A stretch of 46,662 nt of DNA. Source: an uncultured Bacteroidales bacterium. Lineage in GTDB: Bacteria > Bacteroidota > Bacteroidia > Bacteroidales > Paludibacteraceae. The notes below the pieces were generated by a model. That model was not told the origin of the DNA and searched no databases. It saw only the letters and a list, made by a program, of their open reading frames with translations. The stretch covers positions 1 to 46,662 of the forward strand of contig CAKZZM010000167.1 in NCBI GenBank assembly GCA_937885465.1, written 5' to 3'. A program made the translations under genes and the position numbers. Below are positions 1 through 7,188 of this stretch, in pieces (within the stretch, counting starts at the first letter, position 1; each line of letters starts with the position of its first letter).

Positions 1-483
1 GGCGGTTACTTCCGCGCTGCGGAAATCGCCGTCACCTTCGAGGTAGTGCCATTCAAGGTCGTTGATGTCAATGCGGGGACGCAGGCGGCTCGCCTGCGGT
101 TCTCTCGCGGACGAGCCGTCCGCGTCCCATGTGCGCTCAAGCGTGAATATCTTGCCTTTGACACGGCTTTTGTCGGCGTTGTATAGCGGGTTCTCCGTCT
201 CGAAAAGGGTCGGCTGCCAGTCGGTCTTGTATTTCTTCGACTCGATGGCGTAGGAGGTGGAGATGAGTTTCTTCAGTCCGAAGTACTCGAAGTTCTGCGC
301 AAAGAACTTGGTGAAGTTGCTCCATTCGGGGTCATCGCAGGGCAGAAGCACGGTCTTACCGCGAAAGACATCGGGGTTATACTCGATGTAGGCGTTTATT
401 TCTTTCTGTATATCCGCATACTGAGTATAGAACTCATCGTTCTTTGCCGACTTGGCTTGACTGAGATTTTGATTTTTTGCCAT
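1..483 (-). CDS. EcoRI-family adenine-specific DNA methyltransferase, N-terminal part (cut by window edge)
   Basis: The ATG lies at 483 and 161 codons are open to the left edge, so the C-terminal half is missing. The start (MAKNQNLSQAKSAKNDEFYT, then QYADI) and the following LLPCDDPEWSNFTKFF segment resemble the M.EcoRI-type family, where NDEFYTQY and CDDP-x-SNF are conserved. Such enzymes add a methyl group to adenine in DNA from S-adenosylmethionine. The gene follows the RhuM-Fic gene by only 17 bases on the same strand, so the two probably form one transcript. About 16 codons near residues 119-136 come from a nested palindromic repeat that keeps the reading frame. A cognate restriction enzyme is not visible here and may lie beyond the edge. 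Confidence 0.8.
   Translation of the reverse strand, partial: MAKNQNLSQAKSAKNDEFYTQYADIQKEINAYIEYNPDVFRGKTVLLPCDDPEWSNFTKFFAQNFEYFGLKKLISTSYAIESKKYKTDWQPTLFETENPLYNADKSRVKGKIFTLERTWDADGSSAREPQASRLRPRIDINDLEWHYLEGDGDFRSAEVTA
75..128. repeat. Nested palindromic repeat inserted in frame in the methyltransferase gene
   Basis: GCAGGCG at 81-87 pairs with CGCCTGC at 91-97. CGCGGAC at 106-112 pairs with GTCCGCG at 118-124. An outer GGGACGC at 76-82 matches GCGTCCC at 122-128. The block is much richer in G+C than the gene around it and encodes a Ser/Arg/Ala-rich stretch, so it looks like a small inserted hairpin element. Confidence 0.7.
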
Positions 484-500
484 AAGGATAGGGGGTCTCT

Positions 501-1505
501 TTAGTTCTTCTGGTTTATCAGGTTTACCACCACTTTGACCATGGTGTCTTTCTCCTCCGTACGGCTCTCGGCAATCATGAGCGTCAAAGCAACAAGGGTG
601 TTATCCGCGATCCGTTTCGTACCATCTTCGCGGTAGAGGATTTTATTGTTATTCAAGAACCACAGGAACAACGTAGCCGCAATGCGTTTGTTGCCGTCTG
701 AAAAAGAGTGGTTCTTGGTCACCAAATACAGCAGCATTGCCGCTTTCTCCTCCACACTCGGATAGAGGTCTTTTCCGTCAAAGGTCTGATAAATCTGACC
801 TATACTGCTCTTGAACGAGTCATCTTTCTCATTGCCGAACAAAGTGCTACCGCCAAACTTCTCCCGCAGGGCAGCAATCGTTTGCATGGCGTTCTCGTAC
901 GTAGCATGGAAACGCTCTTCGGGAGTTGTCTCTTTGACGGTCAGCCGCTCGTAATCATAGTTATCGAGCGTGTCCAGCGCGTACGTGTAATCCAAAACGA
1001 CATCAAAAATAGCCTGCGTCTCATCGGCACTCTCCACCGCCTTGCTTTGCACCGTCCGTCCGACAATCTGAACCAACTGACGCAAATCCGACAACTGCTC
1101 CCGACGTATCTTTTCATTGATGGCGTAGCCTTTGATAATAAATTCTTTGAGGACACGATTAGCCCATTGGCGGAATTGGACACCCCGTTGAGACTTGACA
1201 CGATAGCCGACAGAGATAATGACATCGAGGTTGTAGTAATCAATCTGCCGTACTATCACACGCCCACCTTCTATTTGAACTGTTGCATTTTTTGCAATGG
1301 TTGCCTCTTTCGATAACTCATGCTCTCTAAAAACATCCCGAATATGTCGTGATATTACAGATTTATCTCGGTCAAATAGCATAGCCATTTGATTTAGACT
1401 CAGCCACACGGTTTCGTTCTCCATGCGCACATCAAGTTGAACCGTGTTGTCTTCCGCACGATAGATGATAATCTCGCCTCTATTTTCAATGGGAGTCTCG
1501 TTCAT
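501..1505 (-). CDS. RhuM-family protein fused to a Fic/Doc domain
   Basis: This 334-residue protein joins two modules. Residues 1-140 match the RhuM ('virulence protein') type, with YRAEDNTVQLDVRMENETVW, LNQMAMLFDRDKSVISRHI and the YYNLDVIISVGYRVKS signature. Residues 150-334 form a Fic/Doc domain with the core motif HSFSDGNKR at 266-274. The NKR ending, rather than NGR, is typical of the Doc branch, which phosphorylates rather than AMPylates its target. No inhibitory (S/T)xxxE(G/N) helix is obvious. The fusion is widespread in accessory islands and its true role is unknown. It probably shares a transcript with the methyltransferase gene 17 bases downstream. Confidence 0.85.
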   Translation of the reverse strand: MNETPIENRGEIIIYRAEDNTVQLDVRMENETVWLSLNQMAMLFDRDKSVISRHIRDVFREHELSKEATIAKNATVQIEGGRVIVRQIDYYNLDVIISVGYRVKSQRGVQFRQWANRVLKEFIIKGYAINEKIRREQLSDLRQLVQIVGRTVQSKAVESADETQAIFDVVLDYTYALDTLDNYDYERLTVKETTPEERFHATYENAMQTIAALREKFGGSTLFGNEKDDSFKSSIGQIYQTFDGKDLYPSVEEKAAMLLYLVTKNHSFSDGNKRIAATLFLWFLNNNKILYREDGTKRIADNTLVALTLMIAESRTEEKDTMVKVVVNLINQKN

Positions 1506-1526
1506 TCTATTTCATTTTTTTGAGTA

Positions 1527-1541
1527 GTGCAAAATTTGCAC
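1527..1541 (-). promoter_or_regulatory. Perfect palindrome upstream of the RhuM-Fic gene
   Basis: GTGCAAA-A-TTTGCAC is an inverted repeat 22-36 bases before the ATG at 1505. Read on the minus strand it contains AAATTTTGC, close to the Bacteroidetes -7 element, so it could be a promoter, an operator overlapping one, or chance in AT-rich DNA. Confidence 0.3.
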
Positions 1542-1605
1542 GATAATTACTTACTTCGCTTTCTATTTTCTAACTCTCGCACCACTTCAAATTAGATGTA
1601 TTTCA

Positions 1606-2235
1606 TTATTTCTTTTTATATTGAGCTACTATCGCATCTGCCAATTCGTTTGCTTCTATCTCCATTAGTAGTGATTTCATATTCCAGCAATTGGAGCGCC
1701 ACCCTACATATCGTTCTGCTGCTTCTCTATTTACAGTTGTGTCATCCACATAAATTGTCCGTTTAGGATCTGCTCCTATTGCAATATCCACCTCTTTAAA
1801 TATTTGTTCCTCAGGCTTACAACTATGCATTTCATATGACAAGAAAATATCATCAAAGCTTTCTTCTATATGAGGATCATATCGCATCTCTGTGTCAAAC
1901 CAATGCCACGAGTTTGTATTTGCCAATAAGAATATACGATATCCTTTGCTGCGCAAGTCTTTAATCTGTTCCCACATTACATCTGGTATATCGGATAGAA
2001 TATTATTCCAAGCAAATATGACATCCATTTTCGAAGTCCCAGCCATACTATGCTTTAATACCTCTTGAATAAATGTTTCTGTCCTCATTCCACGGTTGTA
2101 AGCATCAATTAGAGTTCCTTTGGGATTAGGATTGTCAAGTCCCAAGATCTGATATATGCTTCTATCATCCATAAATCGACGAAACACATTACGACATCTA
2201 CTAATATCTGGCTTCATCAATACACCTAAATCCAA
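1606..2235 (-). CDS. HAD-superfamily (IA-like) hydrolase with a disturbed start
   Basis: About 210 residues match HAD subfamily IA phosphatases. The nucleophile Asp is in LDLGVL at the very N-terminus, motif II is LLANTNS, motif III is the Lys in HSCKPEEQIF, and motif IV is YVDDTTVNREAAE. The substrate cannot be told. The start is a problem: the strand before the nucleophile (NIIL) has no ATG in frame. The listed start is a TTG that would leave Asp as residue 2. The nearest upstream ATG, at 2252, lies in the +1 frame and encodes MRIILF before hitting a stop. One extra T in the TTTT run near 2235 would join that ATG to the HAD frame. The stop of the upstream gene overlaps this start. Confidence 0.75.
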   Translation of the reverse strand: MDLGVLMKPDISRCRNVFRRFMDDRSIYQILGLDNPNPKGTLIDAYNRGMRTETFIQEVLKHSMAGTSKMDVIFAWNNILSDIPDVMWEQIKDLRSKGYRIFLLANTNSWHWFDTEMRYDPHIEESFDDIFLSYEMHSCKPEEQIFKEVDIAIGADPKRTIYVDDTTVNREAAERYVGWRSNCWNMKSLLMEIEANELADAIVAQYKKK

Positions 2236-3179
2236 AATAATATTATCCGCATTGACGATTTTTTTTCTTTATAACCGGTAAAAAAGGAACTATTCTCTAA
2301 AGCCAAATCCTTACGAGAAGATATATATTTAGCCTCATATTCATAGCCTATCCACTTCTCTATATCATCTAAGAACTCAAAAATTTCAGTTTCGCACAAC
2401 ACACTATAAGACTCTGTTGGGGGTATTATACCTCTATTTTTTGCATCGCAATCTTCTTGCCAATCATCGCTATGATAATATGCGGCAAGAACTTTTATCT
2501 GCGGCAATAATATCTCTTTCTTCTGTTGTATCTGCTCTTGGGATAGTCTATTTTCTTCAATGTCTTCTATTAATGAATAAACAGGTTTAACTAATGAGAG
2601 GAGAATTTTTTCCATCTTCTCAATACGGTCAATATAATTATAATGTTTCTCTGTTAGTATGACCTCGAAGTTATCATCATAATGTGAGCCAAAGTGACCA
2701 TTAACCTCTTCCCAAGGATGTGTGCTTAAATATTCGGCAGGGAAAGGCTCTGTGTATTCTCTTGCATCATTAAGAACTTCCTCAAGGAGGCAATCCTTTT
2801 CCATGAAAGAATCATAGAAGTAATCAGAACAATAATGAGAATAATTGCCACCTAATACTTTTGCAATTTCGTAGCAACGATTCCTTGCAGTAAGTACTCC
2901 ATCATTATTTATTACTAATTGCGCATAATGAAAAGGATATTCAACTCGCCAATAATCTCTGCATAGATAAATTTCTTCTTCAGTATCTTCTAAATAAATG
3001 GAGCCCCAACTTCCGAAATCAAAATCCGGTTCATATTCGCAAATGGTAGTTTTTTCTTTCAACGCCTTGGAAATTATATCACACGTGCCTACAAGAAACT
3101 GATGACGGCTACTTTTATCATCAATTCCTTTAAATGAGTGCGGAATAAGTTGAATTAACATTGCTCCCATATTTACCAA
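2226..3179 (-). CDS. Uncharacterised protein with a DUF4298-like C-terminal part
   Basis: This 317-residue protein has no signal peptide and is rich in acidic and aromatic residues. Residues 182-280 resemble DUF4298: a helical stretch starting IDRIEKMEKIL, then AAYYHSDDWQEDCDAKNRG and a C-terminal ETEIFEFL helix. The first 180 residues are not recognised. The base composition is AT-rich compared with the metabolic genes further right, which fits acquired DNA. Its last codons (SSMRIILFWI) look like the start of the next gene read in the wrong frame, so the natural stop may be displaced by a frameshift. It has no known function, and an immunity or accessory role is only a guess. Confidence 0.6.
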   Translation of the reverse strand: MVNMGAMLIQLIPHSFKGIDDKSSRHQFLVGTCDIISKALKEKTTICEYEPDFDFGSWGSIYLEDTEEEIYLCRDYWRVEYPFHYAQLVINNDGVLTARNRCYEIAKVLGGNYSHYCSDYFYDSFMEKDCLLEEVLNDAREYTEPFPAEYLSTHPWEEVNGHFGSHYDDNFEVILTEKHYNYIDRIEKMEKILLSLVKPVYSLIEDIEENRLSQEQIQQKKEILLPQIKVLAAYYHSDDWQEDCDAKNRGIIPPTESYSVLCETEIFEFLDDIEKWIGYEYEAKYISSRKDLALENSSFFTGYKEKKSSMRIILFWI

Positions 3180-3280
3180 GACTTTAATACATTATTTTTG
3201 AATAATGCTACTTAATTTATTTTCATCTTTGTTTTTTAGGATGTCCCGTTTGTTTGAAGCACATTTCAAATTACGTTTTA

Positions 3281-4210
3281 TCATTTCAGTTCTTTTATTT
3301 TGGAACGGAAAAACTCAGCAAAATTCTCGCAAGTTTCCTTGAACCACTGGTATTGTACATTGCGAGTTGTTTCGTCCTCAAAGTCATAAGATTCAAAAAT
3401 GCTAACATGTGATTCTTTCTTGTCATCCATTCTATCCCAAACCGCTCCGCTTAGTTTCTCAGCAAAAGCGGTTTCGTATTTTGCTAATTGATCATAATAT
3501 GATTTTGAGGCAACTATCAAGACCACGCCAATTACTTTCTTGACGGAATTAACTTGACATGACAGATATACACCACTTTTTCCTAATGTTACATTTGTCC
3601 AGTGTTGAGGTAAGCCCTTTTGTGTTTTGAACCATTTAGACGGATGTTTTTGCATGTAATCATTAAAACCGCTCCAATAGTTTTGTTGGGCTATCTTCTT
3701 GTCCGTCAATTTGCTATAATTCGCTTTCACTGTTTTGCTCCAACCATTAGGTTTTACTACCAAATTAAACATCGGAGCAGGAACTGAATTGCCAATTCTA
3801 ATGAGTTTTATCTCTATTCCGAAGAAATTATGCTCGTCATCTGATATATCATTCAAGAAATCTATGGCGGCACGGAATTGTTCATTAAATTCGCTTGCAA
3901 TCCATATAACAGTATTAGCTTGAAGTCCCGCAGCGTATGTGATTATTCTCCCAAGATGGTCAGAATCAGTTACCGTAAGTTGGTTCTCAATAATCACATT
4001 CCTGCCTGTTTGCGTATCTGTACATAATATATCTACTCTGCCACCTTCTGAAATCTCCTTTTCCCTTTCCTTAAACTCCAACTCCATGTTAATAACTTCA
4101 CATAGTTGTTGCAATCCACCTTTATCTGTAAGCCAAGGTGTAAAGTCTATGGCTTCGTTTTTCCAATACTCACGAAGTTTAACTTCTTCGATCTTTCCGA
4201 GTTGCTCCAT
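3281..4210 (-). CDS. DUF4268 protein with an N-terminal PD-(D/E)xK nuclease-like module
   Basis: The 309 residues match the DUF4268 family layout. An N-terminal nuclease-like fold contains GGRVDILCTD and NVIIENQLTVTDSDHLGR, that is Asp followed by Glu-x-Gln, the degenerate PD-(D/E)xK pattern usual in this family. The C-terminal DUF4268 half contains NYWSGFNDYM and ends ENFAEFFRSKI. Members are common in restriction and defence islands, and DNA cleavage is inferred rather than shown. It stands alone, with gaps of about 100 bases upstream and 80 bases downstream, between two other accessory genes on the same strand. Gln in place of the usual Lys in the last motif leaves activity uncertain. Confidence 0.8.
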   Translation of the reverse strand: MEQLGKIEEVKLREYWKNEAIDFTPWLTDKGGLQQLCEVINMELEFKEREKEISEGGRVDILCTDTQTGRNVIIENQLTVTDSDHLGRIITYAAGLQANTVIWIASEFNEQFRAAIDFLNDISDDEHNFFGIEIKLIRIGNSVPAPMFNLVVKPNGWSKTVKANYSKLTDKKIAQQNYWSGFNDYMQKHPSKWFKTQKGLPQHWTNVTLGKSGVYLSCQVNSVKKVIGVVLIVASKSYYDQLAKYETAFAEKLSGAVWDRMDDKKESHVSIFESYDFEDETTRNVQYQWFKETCENFAEFFRSKIKELK

Positions 4211-4290
4211 ATTGAATTTAAAGTTTTAAAATTTTCTTGCTCATGTCTCGGTGGTGAGTCGGTCATCGCTTCTTGACACACCTCAACCTA

Positions 4291-5523
4291 TCAAGTGTTG
4301 TTTATTGGTTCTTTCGACAATATTCTTTTCAGTTCCTCCATATCCGGCATGGTTTTGCGCAGTTGTTCGGGCATCTCATCCGCTGTAGAATAAGTAGCTA
4401 CTCCCATCGGGCGGTCAAAATCCTGTATGACAAACTCCACAAATTCTTTGTTGGCGGACTTGCACAAAACGATGCCTATTGATGGATTTTCATGCGGCTT
4501 GCGCACCTTGGCATCCAAAATCTTTAGATACGTAGTCAATGTCCCTAAATAACTTGGTTTAAATTCACCTATTTTCAGTTCTACAACCACCAAAGCATTC
4601 AGTTCGCGATTGAAGAAAATCAAGTCAGGGAAGAACTCCTCACCATAAATCTCCAGATGATACTGATTGCCCACGAACGTAAAATCATGTCCGAACGTCA
4701 TGATAAACTGCTTGATATTGTGGATTATTTGTTGTTCCACGACTTTCTCATCCACATCCTGTCTATCACGTTCCCCGATTTCTTCCGTGTTAATGAAGTC
4801 CAATTGGTACGAATCTTTGAACATCATAACAGCCTTACGTGCAAGCGCAGAATCGGATAATGTTTGTTTGAAATTATTGGGTATCAACTGACGATTCTCA
4901 TAGGCCTGCTGTTTGATTAGTTTTTCCAAGGCTTCAACAGAGAGATGTTCAACGGCTGTGCGGTGAATATAATAGTAACGAGCATCAGGGTCTTTGCATA
5001 GTGCCATTATACGAGTATGGTGTGTAAAAGGAACGCTGAAGAAATCCTCAACTGGGAATTCAGCTACGTTTGGAATAGCAATATTGTGATATATATCTAT
5101 CCGATTCTGAGTGCCTTGTAATTCGGCAGTTGCGACTGCCGATTGATGCGAATGAGATTCATCGGTCATAACCGACAAATCTTGATTTAGACTTTCATCG
5201 GTCACAACCGATGAATGTGCGTCTAACATTTGCCAGGCCTCATAGAATCGACGCATTTCATTTAATTGCGTAGCCGAATATCCTCTTAGTCCTGGCAAAT
5301 CGCGGTGCAATAGGTCGCTTATGGCTTTCAAACCACCTGCTCCATACTCCAAGTTACGAGTGTTCTTGGATAGATACTTGCCTATAGCGAAATAGACCGC
5401 TAATTGAATGCGGTTTACACCTTTGTTGGCTTCGTACTGCCCTTGCAGGATAGCTGTTTTAATCGTTTCAACTGCCTGCGAGAGCGGAATGATGCTCTGA
5501 TTATTCTTTTCTATTTCTGCCAT
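4291..5523 (-). CDS. YhcG/DUF1016-family PD-(D/E)xK nuclease
   Basis: This 410-residue protein has the two-part YhcG arrangement. An N-terminal helical DUF1016 domain includes YFAIGKYLS, LLHRDLPGLRGYSATQLNEM and RRFYEAW. The C-terminal nuclease domain has YGEEFFPDLIFFN followed by ALVVVELKIGEFKP, giving the Asp and Glu-x-Lys of the active site. DUF1016 proteins are frequent in mobile and restriction-modification loci. Between the two domains (about residues 103-135) the protein carries a Ser/Thr/Asp-rich insert encoded by three short hairpin repeats that preserve the frame. The next gene upstream on the same strand is uxaC, a housekeeping gene, so the island boundary is probably here. Confidence 0.9.
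   Translation of the reverse strand: MAEIEKNNQSIIPLSQAVETIKTAILQGQYEANKGVNRIQLAVYFAIGKYLSKNTRNLEYGAGGLKAISDLLHRDLPGLRGYSATQLNEMRRFYEAWQMLDAHSSVVTDESLNQDLSVMTDESHSHQSAVATAELQGTQNRIDIYHNIAIPNVAEFPVEDFFSVPFTHHTRIMALCKDPDARYYYIHRTAVEHLSVEALEKLIKQQAYENRQLIPNNFKQTLSDSALARKAVMMFKDSYQLDFINTEEIGERDRQDVDEKVVEQQIIHNIKQFIMTFGHDFTFVGNQYHLEIYGEEFFPDLIFFNRELNALVVVELKIGEFKPSYLGTLTTYLKILDAKVRKPHENPSIGIVLCKSANKEFVEFVIQDFDRPMGVATYSTADEMPEQLRKTMPDMEELKRILSKEPINNT
5121..5213. repeat. Three small hairpins in frame inside the YhcG gene
   Basis: Position 5121-5144 has TCGGCAGT facing ACTGCCGA. Position 5160-5176 has TCGGT facing ACCGA. Position 5196-5213 has CATCGGT facing ACCGATG. The last two are near copies, 36 bases apart (12 codons), which gives the protein two similar segments (SSVVTDES and LSVMTDES). 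Confidence 0.7.
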
Positions 5524-5552
5524 AAATATCTATTTCGCTGTTGCAATTACTT

Positions 5553-5586
5553 CCCCGCTTACCTCCGAAGTGAGAGGCAAGCGGGG
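5553..5586 (-). terminator. Strong hairpin after uxaC
   Basis: CCCCGCTT pairs with AAGCGGGG, with an inner CCTC/GAGG, 13 bases beyond the uxaC stop and before the YhcG start. No T-run follows on the minus strand, so it may protect or attenuate the transcript rather than end it. Confidence 0.45.
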
Positions 5587-5598
5587 ATGCGTAGTTAT

Positions 5599-7014
5599 TT
5601 AGAACTTGAAGTAGTTCTTGGCGTTGTTGTAGCAGATGTCTTCCACCATCTGTTGAACGCGGGCTTTCTCGTAGCCGGTGTAGGGAATCATGCCGTTCTC
5701 GATGTCGTTGCCGAGGACGTTACAGAGCGTGCGGCGGAAATACTCATGACGCGGATAACTGAGGAACGAGCGGCTGTCGGTCAACATTCCGACCATGCGA
5801 GAAAGCAGACCAAGGTTCGAAAGAGCCATCATCTGTTTCTCCATGCCGTCCTTCTGATCAAGGAACCACCAGCCGGAACCGAACTGAATCTTGCCGGGTA
5901 CGCTGCCGTCCTGGAAATTGCCGAGCATGGTGGCTATCACTTCGTTGGCGCAGGGGTTGAGGTTGTAGAGTATGGTCTTAGCCAAATGTCCTTCGCTGTT
6001 CATCTCGTCGAGGAAATGACTCATGGCTTTGGCGGTCGTGAACTCGCCGATGGAGTCGAAGCCGGTGTCGGCACCGAGAGCGGCGAACATCTTGGAGTTG
6101 TTGTTGCGGATGGCTCCGTAGTGGTATTGCTGCGTCCAACCCGAAGCATAGTCCATTTCTGCCTGATCGTGCAGGTAAGCGTGCTTGTACTGACGGATTT
6201 CGTAGGCGGTCAATTCTTTGCCTGCGAGGGCTTTTTGGAAGATGGCGTTGATCTCTGCGTCGGTGTACGGCTCATCGTAGAACTCCTCTATTCCGTGGTC
6301 GGAGAGACGGCAACCCATTGACTCGAAGAAGTCATGGCGTTTCTGGAGGGCATCCACCAAATCACCAAAATTGGCGATTGACATGCCGGCCACCTCAGCC
6401 AGCTTAGAGATGTATGCGCACCATGTGGCGGCTTCGATATTCATACCTGCGTCGGGACGCCATGTCGGCAACATACGCACCTCTGCGGTCGGGTCTTCTT
6501 TCACCATCTTGTGCCATTCGAGGCTGTCTGCCGGATCGTCAGTCGTGCAAACGAGCTCTACGTGGTAGTGCTTCATCAGTCCGCGCGGACAGAACTTCGG
6601 GTCGTTGGCAATCAGGTCGTTGCACTTGTCATAGATAGCCCGTGCGGTCTCGGGGTTCAGACGCTCCTCAATGCCGAAAGCGGTCTTAAGCTCCAGATGA
6701 GTCCAGTGATACAGCGGGTTGCGGAAAGTGTAGGGAACGGTCTCAGCCCATTTCTCGAACTTCTCCCAGTCGCTGGTATCTTTGCCCGTGCAATAACGCT
6801 CGTCCACACCGTTGCTGCGCATAGCGCGCCATTTGTAGTGGTCGCCCATGAGCCAGATCTGTGCGATAGATTCGAAACGCTTGTTCTCGGCAACCATCTG
6901 AGGAATAAGGTGGCAGTGATAATCAATAATCGGCATCTTAGCCGCATGATGGTGATACAACTCCTGCGCGGTCTCTGTTTGCAGCAGGAAATCCTTGTCC
7001 ATGAATGTTTTCAT
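5599..7014 (-). CDS. uxaC: Uronate (glucuronate) isomerase
   Basis: The 471 residues are full length for UxaC. The enzyme interconverts D-glucuronate with D-fructuronate and D-galacturonate with D-tagaturonate, the first step of hexuronate breakdown in the cytoplasm. The amidohydrolase-type metal site shows in DYHCHL at residues 31-36. Family blocks include WLMGDHYKWRAMRSNGV, CTTDDPADSLEWH and MVGMLTDSRSFLSYPRHEYF. No other uronate gene is adjacent, so it appears to be a single-gene unit with its own promoter near 7060 and a hairpin after its stop. Confidence 0.97.
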   Translation of the reverse strand: MKTFMDKDFLLQTETAQELYHHHAAKMPIIDYHCHLIPQMVAENKRFESIAQIWLMGDHYKWRAMRSNGVDERYCTGKDTSDWEKFEKWAETVPYTFRNPLYHWTHLELKTAFGIEERLNPETARAIYDKCNDLIANDPKFCPRGLMKHYHVELVCTTDDPADSLEWHKMVKEDPTAEVRMLPTWRPDAGMNIEAATWCAYISKLAEVAGMSIANFGDLVDALQKRHDFFESMGCRLSDHGIEEFYDEPYTDAEINAIFQKALAGKELTAYEIRQYKHAYLHDQAEMDYASGWTQQYHYGAIRNNNSKMFAALGADTGFDSIGEFTTAKAMSHFLDEMNSEGHLAKTILYNLNPCANEVIATMLGNFQDGSVPGKIQFGSGWWFLDQKDGMEKQMMALSNLGLLSRMVGMLTDSRSFLSYPRHEYFRRTLCNVLGNDIENGMIPYTGYEKARVQQMVEDICYNNAKNYFKF

Positions 7015-7059
7015 ACGATATTGATTTGTTAAAGTTAGTAAATAGTAACCATAATATAC

Positions 7060-7068
7060 GCAAAGTTA
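7060..7068 (-). promoter_or_regulatory. Probable uxaC promoter, -7 element
   Basis: The minus strand reads TAACTTTGC, a match to the Bacteroidetes TAnnTTTG element, 46 bases before the uxaC ATG. Confidence 0.55.
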
Positions 7069-7113
7069 GTGCTTTTTGTTTGAATTTATGTGTAAAAATT
7101 GCCAATATATGTG

Positions 7114-7121
7114 TATTTTTG
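7114..7121 (+). promoter_or_regulatory. Probable promoter of the FGE-like gene, -7 element
   Basis: TATTTTTG matches TAnnTTTG and lies 67 bases before the ATG at 7189, divergent from the uxaC promoter. Confidence 0.45.
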
Positions 7122-7188
7122 TATATTTCAGTTTGTGGCATAGAATTTGCTTGTATAGGGTAATAAGCGACTATTTTAGAGATAAATT

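Noticed and set aside
708..1316. 202-codon plus-strand open frame
   Set aside because: It lies fully opposite the RhuM-Fic gene and reads as its antisense shadow.
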